From Butyricicoccus faecihominis (GTDB lineage Bacteria > Bacillota > Clostridia > Oscillospirales > Butyricicoccaceae): 64,000 nt of DNA. Positions 52,784 to 62,457 of this stretch are shown one piece after another. The notes under the pieces were generated by a model. That model was not told the origin of the DNA and ran no database searches. It saw only the letters and a program-made list of their open reading frames with translations. The position numbers were made by a program, and so were the translations under genes. Numbering within the stretch: the stretch's first letter is position 1; each line of letters opens with the position of its first letter. Where the stretch lies: the NCBI RefSeq assembly GCF_024462775.1, contig NZ_JANGCE010000004.1:62001-126000 (forward strand), written 5' to 3'.

Positions 52784-53628
52784 TGAAAACGATCGAGATG
52801 CGCGAGATCGCCGCACTGGTGCGGCGGCTTTGCATGGAAGCGAACTATTATCTGCCGGATGATCTGCGGCAGGCTTTCCGGCGCGGGGAGGAGCAGGAGC
52901 AGTCGCCCCTCGGCCGCCAGATTTTTGAGGAAATGATCGCTAACTGCGATCTGGCGCGGGAAAACGATATGCCGGTCTGTCAGGATACCGGCATGGCTGT
53001 GGTATTCGCGGAGGTCGGACAGGATGTGCACCTTTCGGGCGAGGGCTCGCTGGAGGACGCCGTGAACGAAGGCGTGCGGCAGGGCTACACGGACGGCTAT
53101 CTGCGCCTTTCGGTCGTTGGCGACCCGCTCCGCCGCGAGAACACGAACGATAACACCCCCTGCATTTTGTACACCTCGCTCGTGCCGGGCGACCAGATCA
53201 AGATCACGGTCGCGCCCAAGGGCTTCGGCAGCGAGAATATGAGCGCGATGAAAATGTTCACGCCGGCGGCCTCCAAGCAGGATATCATCGACTTTGTCAC
53301 GGACGCCTGCGTGAACGCGGGTTCCAATCCCTGCCCGCCGATCGTGATCGGCGTGGGTCTGGGCGGCACGTCGGACAAGGCCGCGTATCTGGCCAAGCGC
53401 GCGCTGCTGCGCCCGGTGGACGCGCATAACGCGGATCCGCTATACGCGGAGATGGAAAAAGCCATCCTCGATCAGGTCAACGCCTCCGGCGTCGGCCCGC
53501 AGGGCTTGGGGGGCACCGTAACGGCGCTTTCCTGCGCGATCGAGCCGTTCGGCACGCACATCGCGGGCCTGCCGTGCGTGGTCAATATTTCGTGCCATGT
53601 GACCCGGCACGCCGAAGGGACGCTGTAA
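52780..53628 (+). CDS. Class I fumarate hydratase/L-tartrate dehydratase alpha subunit
   Basis: A 282-residue alpha (N-terminal) subunit of the two-gene [4Fe-4S] fumarase/TtdA family. PVCQDTGMAVVFAEVGQ, GDPLRRENTNDNTPC and GVGLGGTSDKAAYLAKRALLR are conserved; Cys residues in these segments hold the cluster. The usual beta subunit gene is not adjacent: an unrelated intergenic region and hpf follow. The beta subunit must lie elsewhere or be lost. Confidence 0.9.
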   Translation: MMKTIEMREIAALVRRLCMEANYYLPDDLRQAFRRGEEQEQSPLGRQIFEEMIANCDLARENDMPVCQDTGMAVVFAEVGQDVHLSGEGSLEDAVNEGVRQGYTDGYLRLSVVGDPLRRENTNDNTPCILYTSLVPGDQIKITVAPKGFGSENMSAMKMFTPAASKQDIIDFVTDACVNAGSNPCPPIVIGVGLGGTSDKAAYLAKRALLRPVDAHNADPLYAEMEKAILDQVNASGVGPQGLGGTVTALSCAIEPFGTHIAGLPCVVNISCHVTRHAEGTL

Positions 53629-53751
53629 AGCGGGCCTGTACTTTTTCACGGTCCAAGCGGCGTTAAAACGATTCCAATATGCCGCGCGGCGTCGCTTTTT
53701 TGGCGCGATTGGGAATGTTGCTGAAAAAACTGGGAAAAATGCGAAAATAGA

Positions 53752-53782
53752 TTGGACAATTTATACGAAGATGTGGTATACT
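53752..53782 (+). promoter_or_regulatory. hpf promoter
   Basis: TGGACA (53753-53758) and TATACT (53777-53782) with 18-nt spacing, 55 nt before hpf. Confidence 0.6.
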
Positions 53783-53837
53783 CATAGTAGCAAATCCCCA
53801 TAGTATCATGGACCACGGTCCGTTAGGAGATGATGTT

Positions 53838-54365
53838 ATGAAGTTCACCATCGTCGAGAGAAAAATTAAAATTGACGACGATCTGCGTCAGTACGCGCTG
53901 CGCAAGGTAGAAAAACTGGATCGGTATTTCCATACGGATTCCGATACCACGCTGACCTTCAGCGAACTGCGCGGCAAACAAACGGTAGAAGTCACAGTGC
54001 GGCAGTCCGGTCTGGTCATCCGCGCGGAGGAAACGACGACCGACATGTTCGCCTCTGTGGACGGCGCGATCAGCAGTATCGAGCGCCAGATCCGTAAGCA
54101 CAAGACCCGTCTGGAAAAACGCCTGCGTGAAGGCGCGTTCGACAAGGCCGCGCAGCAGGCTGCCGAATTGGCTGAGGAGCCGTTCGATATCGTCCGCCGT
54201 AAGCGGTTCGAGGTCAAGCCGATGAGCGTTGACGAAGCGGTTTTGCAGATGAATCTGCTTGATCACCAGTTCTACTTCTTCCGCAACGCGGATAACGACA
54301 ATATCCACGCGGTGGTTTACAAACGCGCGGCAGGCGGTTACGGCCTGATCGAAAGCGAAGACTAA
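53838..54365 (+). CDS. hpf: Long ribosome hibernation promoting factor
   Basis: A 175-residue long-form HPF that dimerises 70S ribosomes into inactive 100S particles. The N-terminal S30AE domain (MKFTIVERKIKIDDDLRQYALRKVEKLDRYF) and C-terminal dimerisation domain (RRKRFEVKPMSVDEAVLQMNLLDHQFYFFRNADNDNIHAVVYKR) are complete. AGGAG precedes the ATG. Confidence 0.95.
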   Translation: MKFTIVERKIKIDDDLRQYALRKVEKLDRYFHTDSDTTLTFSELRGKQTVEVTVRQSGLVIRAEETTTDMFASVDGAISSIERQIRKHKTRLEKRLREGAFDKAAQQAAELAEEPFDIVRRKRFEVKPMSVDEAVLQMNLLDHQFYFFRNADNDNIHAVVYKRAAGGYGLIESED

Positions 54366-54383
54366 CAAGACCAAATAAGAGAC

Positions 54384-54418
54384 AGGCCGGCAACGCGCAC
54401 GCGCTGCCGGCCTTTTAT
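54384..54418 (+). terminator. hpf terminator
   Basis: GGCCGGCA pairs with TGCCGGCC around a CGCG-rich apex, then TTTTATG. Confidence 0.85.
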
Positions 54419-54432
54419 GAGAGGATGATTTT

Positions 54433-55302
54433 ATGGGTCTGTGCGACATTGAAGAGATCCGCTCCGTTTTGGGGCGGCACGGCTTTCATTTTTCCAAATC
54501 GCTCGGACAAAATTTTCTGACCGACGCTTCGGTTCCCGCGCGGATCGCCGCGGAAAGCGGGGCGGAGCAATATAAAAACGCCGTCGAGATCGGCCCGGGT
54601 ATGGGCTGTCTGACGGCGGAGCTTTGCGGCCGCGCGGAGCGGGTCGTTTCGGTGGAGCTGGACCGCGCGCTGCTGCCTGTGCTGGACGAGACGCTTGCTG
54701 CCTTTGACAATGTGGAAGTGGTGCAGGGCGATGTGCTGGCGCTTGATCTGGCCGCGCTGGTCCGGGAAAAATTCGGCGGGGCGGAGGCGGTCGCCTGCGC
54801 CAATCTGCCGTATTATATCACCACGCCCGTGCTTTCCGCGCTGCTGGATTGCGGCGCGTTTCGCCGCATCACGGTCATGGTGCAGCGCGAAGTCGCGCAG
54901 CGGATCTGCGCGGAGCCGGGCTCTGCGGCTTATTCGGCGTTTTCGATTTATGTGCAATACCGCGCCGCGGCTGAAATATTGTTCGATGTGCCGGCCGATT
55001 GCTTTACGCCCCGGCCCAAGGTGGATTCCGCCGTGCTGCGTCTGACGCCGCTTGCCGGGCCGCCGGTCAAGGTGGGCAATGAAAAACAGATGTTTGCGCT
55101 GGTGCGCGCGGCGTTCAATATGCGCCGCAAAACGCTGGTCAACGCGCTGGGCCCCGTCATCGGCGGGGAGATGGGCAAAGAAGAGATCGCGGCGCTGCTC
55201 GAATCCGTCGGTCTGGACGCGCGCATCCGCGGCGAACGGCTTTCCATTGCCGATTATGCGCGCCTTTCGGATGCGATCGACAGCAAAAGAGAGGGGCGCT
55301 GA
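54433..55302 (+). CDS. rsmA: 16S rRNA (adenine1518/1519-N6) dimethyltransferase
   Basis: A 289-residue KsgA family methyltransferase. SLGQNFLTD, SAM-binding VEIGPGMGCLTAEL, and the catalytic ANLPYYITTPVLSALL (NLPY) are present, along with RAAFNMRRKTLVNAL. It modifies two adenosines in the 16S 3' loop. The ribosome binding site is GAGAGGA. Confidence 0.95.
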   Translation: MGLCDIEEIRSVLGRHGFHFSKSLGQNFLTDASVPARIAAESGAEQYKNAVEIGPGMGCLTAELCGRAERVVSVELDRALLPVLDETLAAFDNVEVVQGDVLALDLAALVREKFGGAEAVACANLPYYITTPVLSALLDCGAFRRITVMVQREVAQRICAEPGSAAYSAFSIYVQYRAAAEILFDVPADCFTPRPKVDSAVLRLTPLAGPPVKVGNEKQMFALVRAAFNMRRKTLVNALGPVIGGEMGKEEIAALLESVGLDARIRGERLSIADYARLSDAIDSKREGR

Positions 55303-55305
55303 GGT

Positions 55306-55632
55306 ATGGCGTCCAGCCATGAGTTTGTACAGTACGTGTGCGACCAGCTTTCGGATGCGGGCGCCGTCACCTATAAGCGGATGTTTGGAGAATTCGGCGT
55401 TTATTTAAACGGTAAATTTTTCGCGACCGTGGAGAACGACCAGTTTTGCCTTAAGATCACCGAGGCCGGTCGGGCGCTGCTCGGCGAAGCGGCTACCGTG
55501 ATCGAACCGCACGAGGGCGCGCGCTACTTTTATGTGGAAAACTTGGATGACCGCGTTTTTTTGGCGGAGCTTGCCCGCGCGACCTGCGACGCCCTGCCCG
55601 CGCCTAAGCCAAAAAAGAAAAAGGGCGTCTGA
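55306..55632 (+). CDS. TfoX N-terminal domain protein
   Basis: A 108-residue protein matching the TfoX N-terminal domain (QYVCDQLSDAGAVTYKRMFGEFGVYLNGKFFATVENDQFCLKIT) with a lysine-rich tail. Such stand-alone domains have no confirmed function here. It begins 3 nt after rsmA. Confidence 0.87.
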   Translation: MASSHEFVQYVCDQLSDAGAVTYKRMFGEFGVYLNGKFFATVENDQFCLKITEAGRALLGEAATVIEPHEGARYFYVENLDDRVFLAELARATCDALPAPKPKKKKGV

Positions 55633-55639
55633 GCAATGC

Positions 55640-55963
55640 TCAGATGCCCAAGATGAGAAGGCCGCCGATCATAAGAATCAGATCCCAGTCCATATCCTCG
55701 CCCTCGGAGATTAAAAACCAGACGACGACGAGCACGAGGATGGTGTCCATATCGAGCTTGATGCCGGTCAGCCGGCCGGAAAACAGCCGGCCGAGGTCGC
55801 CGAATACCGAGGCGGCTTGCGGCGGTGCGTGCGGCGTTTCGCCGCGCGGCGCGTGTTCCTGTGCCTCACTGTGAAAACCGTCGCCCGCCGGCCCGGCCGC
55901 GGGCTGGGGATTATGTAAGGGCGGCGCACTGTGGGCGGAGGATGCGAGATATCGGTTATACAA
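55640..55963 (-). CDS. Small protein with C-terminal membrane helices
   Basis: A 107-residue protein starting at TTG 55963 (AAGGGAG 8 nt upstream). The N-terminal 55 residues are Pro/Ala/His-rich and disordered; the C-terminus has two hydrophobic segments (ILVLVVVWFLIS, LILMIGGLLILGI). No family recognised. It is the last gene of a three-gene minus-strand cluster of small proteins. Confidence 0.6.
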   Translation of the reverse strand: MYNRYLASSAHSAPPLHNPQPAAGPAGDGFHSEAQEHAPRGETPHAPPQAASVFGDLGRLFSGRLTGIKLDMDTILVLVVVWFLISEGEDMDWDLILMIGGLLILGI

Positions 55964-55980
55964 GTGTGGTCGCTCCCTTG

Positions 55981-56367
55981 TCAAAGAGATTTTTCGCCCT
56001 CATCGGGCCGGTCTTCGCCCCTGCGGCCCGCTTGCTCCAGCGCGGCGCGCGCCATGCGCGCCATGCTGACCAGCCGCATGGCATGATCGAACTGCGTGGA
56101 TACCTGATCGGTCACAAATGGCTTGACTGCGTTTAAAAGCGCGCGCTTTTCCTGCTTGACCGCGCTTTGGCCGCTCTGAACGATGTTGCCGAGCACGGGA
56201 AGCGCTTTCTCCATCAGCTCGGCGGAGGGATCGTAATCCCGCGAAGGGGAAGAGGCGGGAGCGGCGGCTCCGCCACCGCCACCGCCCAGCGCTTCACTCG
56301 CCATTTTCATCGCGTTTTGCAGGGCGTTGGGGTCGTTCAGGAGCGAGGAAAACAGGTCGTTATCCAT
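55981..56367 (-). CDS. Unknown 128-aa protein with Gly-rich segment
   Basis: Begins MDNDLFSSLLNDPNALQNAMKMASEALGG, then a Gly/Ala run and an acidic/basic helical part ending EKSL. The helical C-terminus (AMRLVSMARMARAALEQ) may pack against partners. It lies between two other small unknowns, 18 nt upstream of the membrane one, and is likely co-transcribed. Confidence 0.6.
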   Translation of the reverse strand: MDNDLFSSLLNDPNALQNAMKMASEALGGGGGGAAAPASSPSRDYDPSAELMEKALPVLGNIVQSGQSAVKQEKRALLNAVKPFVTDQVSTQFDHAMRLVSMARMARAALEQAGRRGEDRPDEGEKSL

Positions 56368-56385
56368 GGCGCTTCGGTTCCTCCT

Positions 56386-56658
56386 TTATTTCGGGAACAG
56401 CATTTGTCTCAGCTGTCCGGCAAGTTTCGCGCCCTCGCTCGTCTGCATCAGTTTGTTGGCAAGGCGCGCGGCCTCCGCCATATCGCCGCGCTGAGCCGCC
56501 TGTGCGGCGCGCTCGAGATCGTCGGCGTTTTGGGATGAGACCATCTGTGCGGCCTGATGCGCGTTCGGTGTGGACAGGGCGGCGCGTACCCTGTCTACCA
56601 TTTCCTTGTCGCCTGTTTTGACGGCAAGCTGCTGTAAGATATCGTTGAGATCCGGCAT
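56386..56658 (-). CDS. Unknown 90-aa helical protein
   Basis: A 90-residue Ala/Gln-rich, wholly helical protein (MPDLNDILQQLAVKTGDKEMVDRVRAALS, ERAAQAAQRGDMAEAARLANKLMQT). GGAGGGA precedes the ATG. It is first of the three-gene minus-strand cluster. Its N-terminus resembles that of the next gene (DLxxxLxxPNA), so they may be distant paralogues. Confidence 0.6.
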   Translation of the reverse strand: MPDLNDILQQLAVKTGDKEMVDRVRAALSTPNAHQAAQMVSSQNADDLERAAQAAQRGDMAEAARLANKLMQTSEGAKLAGQLRQMLFPK

Positions 56659-56796
56659 TGGCAGTTCCCTCCGTAAGTTTCTTGATGGTGCAGTATATGC
56701 GGGGAACGTGTAAAAATGTGAAAAAGTGGGGTTTACAAGTCGGCGCGGGCGGTGTAGAATACCACTGTATCCTACCTGCCAAAGGGGTGGACAAAT

Positions 56797-57309
56797 TTGA
56801 AGATGCTGATATTTGCCGATTCGCACGGGCGAAACGCCGGTATGTTTTACGCGATGGAGCGGGAACAGCCGGACTGCGCCGTGCATTTGGGCGACCATAC
56901 CGAGGATGCGGACGAGCTGGACCGGGCCTATCATAACAAACCGATATACCGCGTGCGCGGCAATAACGATTACGGCGCGGACGCGCCGTACAGCGCGGTG
57001 ATTACGCCGGAAAACGTGCCCATCTATCTGACGCATGGACATAAGGAGCGCGTATCCATGTATTCCTGCGGGATCGTGCCGCAGAAGGCGGCGGAAAACG
57101 GCTGCGTATTCGCTTTTTACGGCCATACGCACCGCATGCTGCTTGAAAAATACGGCGGCGTATGGGTCTGCAATCCGGGTTCCATCAGCCTGCCGCGCGG
57201 CGGGCCGGCAAGCTATGCGCGCCTGACGATAGAAAACGGTATGCCGATATCGCTCACCCTGCTGGAAGAGGACGGCGGACTGATCCGTGAAGAACGCTTC
57301 GGACACTGA
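56797..57309 (+). CDS. YfcE/MJ0936-type metallophosphoesterase
   Basis: A 170-residue phosphodiesterase. FADSHG, VHLGDHTED, RGNND, LTHGHK and FYGHTHR are the five metal-binding motifs in order, followed by NPGSISLPRGG. It is expected to bind Mn2+ and cleave phosphodiesters; the natural substrate is not known. The TTG start has GGGGTGG upstream; ATG 56803 is an alternative. Confidence 0.92.
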   Translation: MKMLIFADSHGRNAGMFYAMEREQPDCAVHLGDHTEDADELDRAYHNKPIYRVRGNNDYGADAPYSAVITPENVPIYLTHGHKERVSMYSCGIVPQKAAENGCVFAFYGHTHRMLLEKYGGVWVCNPGSISLPRGGPASYARLTIENGMPISLTLLEEDGGLIREERFGH

Positions 57310-57329
57310 AATAGAAGGGACATATCATT

Positions 57330-58157
57330 ATGCTTCTGGCCATTGACGTGGGCAACACCAACATGGTGTTCGGCCTGTATGAAGGGGACACGCTGCGCGG
57401 CTCTTTCCGCATTTCGACCAACGCCGAGCGCACCTCGGACGAGCTGGGTATGCAGATCGTGCAGTACTATCAGTTCTTGAACATTGAGACCGAGCGGACG
57501 AGCGCGGCCATCATCGCCTCGGTCGTGCCGCAGGTTATGTATACGCTGGTGAACGCCGTGCGGAAGTATCTTTGCGTGCAGCCGCTGATGGCGGGACGCG
57601 ATGTGGAGATCGGGATACAGAACTGCTACTCCAATCCGCGCGAGGTCGGCGTCGACCGTCTGGTCAACTCTGTCTCTGCGATCCGGAAATATGGCAGCCC
57701 GCTGGTGATCGTCGATATCGGCACCGCGACGACCTTCGATGCGATCGACGAAAGCGGCGCTTATCAAGGCGGCGCGATCTTCCCGGGCATCAAGGTGGCG
57801 ATGGAGGCGCTGTTTCTCAAAGCGTCCAAGCTGCCGCGCGTCGATATCGAGCGCCCCGATCAAGCGATCGGTAAAAACACGGTACAGTCTATGCAGTCCG
57901 GCGCGGTGCGCGGCTATGTGGGCGCGCTGACCGGCATCATCACCGACATCCAGAAGGAATTGGGCGGAAAGGCGCGCGTGGTCGCCACCGGCGGCATGGG
58001 CCGTATGATGGCGAGCTATTGCGACCTGATTGACGAGGTCGATCCCAATTTGACGCTTGAAGGGCTGCGTCTGATCTATCAGGAAAACAAGGAGTTGTTC
58101 TCCGGCAGCCGTCTGAGCCCTGAAAACCGTTTGCTGGAAGCGATAGAAGAAGTATGA
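57330..58157 (+). CDS. coaX: Type III pantothenate kinase
   Basis: A 275-residue CoaX, first step of coenzyme A synthesis. DVGNTNMVFGLYEG is the phosphate/metal motif, PREVGVDR the pantothenate site, VDIGTATTFDAID holds the catalytic Asp, and ATGGMGRM lies near the end. A second, degenerate CoaX-like gene is present at 62886. Confidence 0.95.
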   Translation: MLLAIDVGNTNMVFGLYEGDTLRGSFRISTNAERTSDELGMQIVQYYQFLNIETERTSAAIIASVVPQVMYTLVNAVRKYLCVQPLMAGRDVEIGIQNCYSNPREVGVDRLVNSVSAIRKYGSPLVIVDIGTATTFDAIDESGAYQGGAIFPGIKVAMEALFLKASKLPRVDIERPDQAIGKNTVQSMQSGAVRGYVGALTGIITDIQKELGGKARVVATGGMGRMMASYCDLIDEVDPNLTLEGLRLIYQENKELFSGSRLSPENRLLEAIEEV

Positions 58158-58159
58158 AT

Positions 58160-58196
58160 AAAAAGCCTGTCCCGTTTTCAGGGACAGGCTTTTTAT
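58160..58196. terminator. Bidirectional terminator between coaX and nth
   Basis: AAAAAGCCTGTCCC pairs with GGGACAGGCTTTTT around a GTTTTCA loop. Confidence 0.9.
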
Positions 58197-58210
58197 TCAT
58201 AGCGGATGTA

Positions 58211-58849
58211 CTACTTGCCGATGGGGAAGGAGGGGCACACCGCGCCGAGCGGACAGGCGGCGCACTTCGGGCCGCGCGCGGTGCAGCACTCGCGTCCGTG
58301 CAGCACCAACCGGTGGCAAAAATCCGAGGATTCGGCGGGTTCAATCAGCGCGCGGAGCGCTTTTTCAACCTTGACCGGGTCCTTTTCATCTTTGACAAAG
58401 CCCAGCCGGTTGGACAGGCGGATGCAGTGGGTATCCGTCACGATCGCGGGCTGTCCGTATATGTCGCCGAGGACCAAATTGGCCGTTTTGCGGCCGACGC
58501 CGGGCAGCTTTAAAAGCTCCTCCATCGTATCCGGCACCTTGCCGCCGTATTGGTCCAGCAGCATGATGGCGGCGGCTTTCAGATCGCGCGCCTTGGTATG
58601 GAACAGGCCGCAGGTTCGGATCGAGTCTTCGATCTCTTCGACCGGCGCCTCGGCAAAGCTTTGAAGGTTGGGGAAACGGCGGAACAGGTCCTCCGTGACA
58701 AGGTTGACGCGCACATCCGTACACTGGGCGGACAGGCGGGTTGCGAAAAGCAGTTCGTAATCATGGGTATAGTGCAGCGCGCAGACGGCGTCCGGATAGG
58801 CTTCCTTCAGCAGCTCGGTCACCGCGCGGGCGCGTTCTTTTTTGGTCAT
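58211..58849 (-). CDS. nth: Endonuclease III
   Basis: A 212-residue DNA glycosylase/AP lyase. The helix-hairpin-helix LPGVGRKTANLVLGDI with catalytic Lys, the DTHCIRLSNRLGF catalytic Asp and the C-terminal 4Fe-4S motif (CCTARGPKCAACPLGAVC) are present. ATG 58849 (MTKKERAR) is chosen for its spacing to GGGAG. The 58850-59068 gap holds AT-rich promoter sequence. Confidence 0.95.
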   Translation of the reverse strand: MTKKERARAVTELLKEAYPDAVCALHYTHDYELLFATRLSAQCTDVRVNLVTEDLFRRFPNLQSFAEAPVEEIEDSIRTCGLFHTKARDLKAAAIMLLDQYGGKVPDTMEELLKLPGVGRKTANLVLGDIYGQPAIVTDTHCIRLSNRLGFVKDEKDPVKVEKALRALIEPAESSDFCHRLVLHGRECCTARGPKCAACPLGAVCPSFPIGK

Positions 58850-59068
58850 GTTTCTCATCTCCCATATGCGAAGTCGATACTGCTTTTATCTTATCATATT
58901 TCGCAAAAAAAACAAGACAGACCACGTGTTTTAACATTTTTAACATAAAGATTTGCGAAAGTGACGCAAAATCTATCTGTTTGACAGTAGGCAAGACAGG
59001 GGCAAATGTGGTTTAATTAAGACAGATATATTTTTTGTAATATACGGAGAAAGACGGAGGAACGCAAA

Positions 59069-60310
59069 ATGGTTCGTGAGGCAATGGAATTTGTAAAAGC
59101 GTACGACCCTGAGCTCGGCAAAATGATGCAGGCGGAATATGACCGTCAGGCGCGCAACATTGAACTGATCGCTTCGGAGAACATTGTGAGCGAAGCGGTC
59201 ATGGCCGCTATGGGCTCGGTTTTGACGAACAAATACGCGGAAGGATACCCGGGCAAGCGCTATTACGGCGGCTGCGAGTGCGTGGACGAGGTTGAAAATC
59301 TTGCGATCCAGCGCGTATGCGAGGTATTCGGCGCTAAGTATGCCAATGTGCAGCCCCACTCCGGCGCACAGGCCAACATGGCGGTCTATCAGGCTCTGGT
59401 AAAGCCCGGCGACACGGTGCTCGGCATGAGCCTTGACAACGGCGGCCACCTGACGCACGGCTCGCCGGTCAACCAGTCCGGCCTTTTGTACAATATCATC
59501 CCCTACGGCGTGGACGATAACGGCTATATCGATTACGACGCGCTGCGCGCGCTCGCTCAGAAGGAACAGCCCAAGATGATCATCGCGGGCGCTTCCGCGT
59601 ATCCCCGCGCGATCGACTTTGCGAAGTTCGCGGAGATCGCGCACGAAGTAGGCGCTTACCTGTTTGTCGATATGGCGCACATCGCGGGTCTGGTAGCAGC
59701 GGGCCTGCACATGTCACCGCTGCCCTACGCGGATGTGGTGACCACCACCACGCACAAGACGCTGCGCGGTCCGCGCGGCGGCGTGATCCTCACGAACAAC
59801 GAAGAACTGGGCAAGAAGTTTAACAAGGCGATCTTCCCCGGCACGCAGGGCGGCCCGCTGATGCACGTGATCGCGGCCAAGGCTGTTTGTTTCGGCGAAG
59901 CGCTCCGTCCTGAATTCATGGCCTACCAGCAGCAGGTGGTCACCAATGCCAAAACGCTCGCGGACGCGCTGCTGAACAAGGGCTTTAATCTGGTTTCCGG
60001 CGGCACGGATAACCACCTGATGCTCATCGACCTGCGCGGCACCGGCGTGACCGGCAAGGAACTCCAGCGCCGCTTGGACGAGGTGTACATCACCGCCAAC
60101 AAGAACGCTGTTCCGAACGATCCGGAAAGCCCGTTCACCACTTCGGGCCAGCGGATCGGTACGCCCGCCGTTACCTCCCGCGGCTTTGGCGAACCCGAAA
60201 TGCTCCGCATCGCCGATTTTATCTGGGATACCGCGACCGATTTCGAGAACAAGGCGGAAAATATTCGCCGCAGCGTGACCGAGATCTGCACGAATTTCCC
60301 GATCTACTGA
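59069..60310 (+). CDS. glyA: Serine hydroxymethyltransferase
   Basis: A 413-residue PLP enzyme that makes glycine and methylene-tetrahydrofolate from serine. [33 protein letters not shown], and the PLP lysine in [15 protein letters not shown] are intact. ACGGAGGA lies upstream. Confidence 0.97.
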   Translation: MVREAMEFVKAYDPELGKMMQAEYDRQARNIELIASENIVSEAVMAAMGSVLTNKYAEGYPGKRYYGGCECVDEVENLAIQRVCEVFGAKYANVQPHSGAQANMAVYQALVKPGDTVLGMSLDNGGHLTHGSPVNQSGLLYNIIPYGVDDNGYIDYDALRALAQKEQPKMIIAGASAYPRAIDFAKFAEIAHEVGAYLFVDMAHIAGLVAAGLHMSPLPYADVVTTTTHKTLRGPRGGVILTNNEELGKKFNKAIFPGTQGGPLMHVIAAKAVCFGEALRPEFMAYQQQVVTNAKTLADALLNKGFNLVSGGTDNHLMLIDLRGTGVTGKELQRRLDEVYITANKNAVPNDPESPFTTSGQRIGTPAVTSRGFGEPEMLRIADFIWDTATDFENKAENIRRSVTEICTNFPIY

Positions 60311-60370
60311 TCGGGCGCGGCATAACGCATAAAACGCGTACCGGTACCGAATATGCTCTGAAAACGTATA

Positions 60371-60408
60371 AAAAGGCCGCAGGATAAAATCCTGCGGCCT
60401 TTTTTTCA
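60371..60408 (+). terminator. glyA terminator
   Basis: AAAGGCCGCAGGAT pairs with ATCCTGCGGCCTTT, followed by a long T run. Confidence 0.92.
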
Positions 60409-60492
60409 TGCTTGCAAGCCTGTTTTGTTTATGCAAATAACACAGAAATAATGTAAAAGTACAGGATTTTTTGTAAAGTTTCGACGAGCGCC

Positions 60493-60520
60493 TTGCCATT
60501 TTTCCCAACTGTGCTATACT
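60493..60520 (+). promoter_or_regulatory. pgi promoter
   Basis: TTGCCA (60493-60498), 16 nt, TATACT (60515-60520) with TG just upstream of the -10. Confidence 0.65.
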
Positions 60521-60571
60521 ATTGAAGAGAAGAGAGCCGAGGCTTCGGCTAAGGAAAGGGGAAATACGACA

Positions 60572-61903
60572 ATGGCAATGGAACTGAAACTGACCGGACT
60601 GAACGGCTTTGTAAGAGAGGACGAGCTGGATAACATGGCCCCTCTGGTAAAGGCCGCACAGGATACCCTGCATGCGCGCACGGGCGCTGGGTGCGATTAT
60701 TTGGGCTGGGTAGACCTGCCTGATACATATGACCGCGACGAGTTTGACCGCATCAAGAAGGCAGCGAAAAAGATTCAGGATACCTGCGAAGTGCTGGTCG
60801 TCATTGGGATCGGCGGTTCCTATCTGGGCGCGCGCGCCGCGATCGAATTTGTAAACGGCCAGATGTATAATGGCGTTCGCCCGGAGGGCATCCCCGAGGT
60901 CTACTTTGCGGGCAGCAATATTTCTTCCTCTTATCTGAACGATATCGTTAAAATCATCGGCGACCGCGATTTTGGCGTAAACGTTATTTCTAAGTCGGGC
61001 ACGACGACCGAACCGGCCATCGCCTTCCGCGTTTTCAAAAAAATGCTGGAAGAAAAGTACGGCAAATCGGGTGCGAAGGACCATATCTTCGCCACGACCG
61101 ACAAGGCGCGCGGCGCGCTCAAAAAGCTCGCGGACGACGAAGGCTACGAGACCTTTGTCGTGCCGGATGACGTTGGCGGCCGTTTTTCGGTGCTGACGGC
61201 GGTCGGCCTGCTGCCGATGGCGGCCGCAGGTATCGATATCGACGCGGCCATGGAGGGCGCGGCCAAGGCGCGGGCGGATTTTGCCGAGGGCGTCGGCCAT
61301 GACTGCGCGAAGTACGCCGCGCTGCGCAACATTCTGTACCGCAAGGGCAAGGGCATGGAGATTCTCGTCAACTACGAGCCCTCTCTTGTGATGCTGGGCG
61401 AGTGGTTCAAGCAGCTGTTCGATGAATCCGAAGGTAAGGATCACAAGGGCATTTTCGCTACCTCGGCCAATTTTTCGACCGACCTGCACTCGATCGGCCA
61501 GTTTATTCAGGACGGCACGCGTAGCATGTTCGAGACCGTCGTATGGGTCAAGGAACCGAGAAGCGAATCGACGATCGAGCTTGCCGAAGAGGATATCGAC
61601 GGCCTCAACTATCTGGCGGGCAAGAGCGTACAGTTTGTCAATTCTAAGGCTTATCAGGGCACGCTTATGGCGCATATGGACGGCGGCACGCCGAACATTT
61701 TGCTGGAGATCGACAAGGCCGACGCATGGCATTTCGGCTATCTATCTTATTTCTTTGAAAAAGCCTGCGGCATTTCGGGTTATCTGCTCGGCGTGAATCC
61801 GTTCAATCAGCCGGGTGTGGAAGCGTACAAAAAGAACATGTTCGCGCTGCTCGGTAAACCGGGATATGAGGAACGGCGCAAGGAGCTGGAAGCAAGGCTT
61901 TAA
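60572..61903 (+). CDS. pgi: Glucose-6-phosphate isomerase
   Basis: A 443-residue glycolytic enzyme of the short bacterial type. [31 protein letters not shown], and [14 protein letters not shown] are the SIS phosphate-binding segments. AAAGGGG precedes the ATG. Confidence 0.96.
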   Translation: MAMELKLTGLNGFVREDELDNMAPLVKAAQDTLHARTGAGCDYLGWVDLPDTYDRDEFDRIKKAAKKIQDTCEVLVVIGIGGSYLGARAAIEFVNGQMYNGVRPEGIPEVYFAGSNISSSYLNDIVKIIGDRDFGVNVISKSGTTTEPAIAFRVFKKMLEEKYGKSGAKDHIFATTDKARGALKKLADDEGYETFVVPDDVGGRFSVLTAVGLLPMAAAGIDIDAAMEGAAKARADFAEGVGHDCAKYAALRNILYRKGKGMEILVNYEPSLVMLGEWFKQLFDESEGKDHKGIFATSANFSTDLHSIGQFIQDGTRSMFETVVWVKEPRSESTIELAEEDIDGLNYLAGKSVQFVNSKAYQGTLMAHMDGGTPNILLEIDKADAWHFGYLSYFFEKACGISGYLLGVNPFNQPGVEAYKKNMFALLGKPGYEERRKELEARL

Positions 61904-61913
61904 TACTGCGATA

Positions 61914-61950
61914 GGCCGGGGCGGGAATTCTCCCGCTCCGCCTTTTTATC
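61914..61950 (+). terminator. pgi terminator
   Basis: GGGGCGGGA pairs with TCCCGCTCC around ATTC, then GCCTTTTTAT. Confidence 0.8.
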
Positions 61951-61965
61951 CATAGGGAGGCTGTT

Positions 61966-62418
61966 ATGAAAAAAATTTATTTGGCGGGCTTTGACGTGTT
62001 CGCACCGGACGCGCGGCAGCGCGGGGCAAAAATGAAGCTCATGTGCGCGGAAAAGGGGTTCATCGGTCTGTATCCGTTTGATAACGAGGCGGATAACGGG
62101 CCGGATATTTTCGCGGGCAACTGCGGCCTGATCGACGCCGCCGACATCGTAATCGCCAATTTAAACCCATTTCGGGGCGACGAACCGGATTCCGGCACCT
62201 GCTTTGAGGTGGGCTACGCTTTCGCGCGAGGAAAAACGGTGTATGGCTATCTAGCGGACGGGCGCACCATGCGGGAAAAGCTGGGCGAGGCGGACAAGAA
62301 CGGCTTTGCCGTGGAAAACTGGGGTCTGCCGCTCAATTTAATGCTCGCGTGCTCGTCCCGTATCGTGGAAGGAGACTTTGCCGCGGCACTCGCGCGGTGC
62401 GCGAAGGAGGAAGCATAA
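61966..62418 (+). CDS. Nucleoside 2-deoxyribosyltransferase family protein
   Basis: A 150-residue protein. KKIYLAGFDVF, ADIVIANLNPFRGDEPDSGTCFEVGYAFARGKTVYGYL are signatures of the family, which transfers deoxyribose between bases in nucleotide salvage. GGGAGG precedes the ATG. Confidence 0.9.
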   Translation: MKKIYLAGFDVFAPDARQRGAKMKLMCAEKGFIGLYPFDNEADNGPDIFAGNCGLIDAADIVIANLNPFRGDEPDSGTCFEVGYAFARGKTVYGYLADGRTMREKLGEADKNGFAVENWGLPLNLMLACSSRIVEGDFAAALARCAKEEA

Positions 62419-62457
62419 AACAGCCTGCTTTCAGGCACAATAAGTCCCGGTGATGTT

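Noticed and set aside
59714-61732. 672-codon minus-strand frame opposite glyA and pgi
   Set aside because: It is the antisense of two well-identified genes, a common effect of GC-rich codon bias; no domain match or ribosome binding site.
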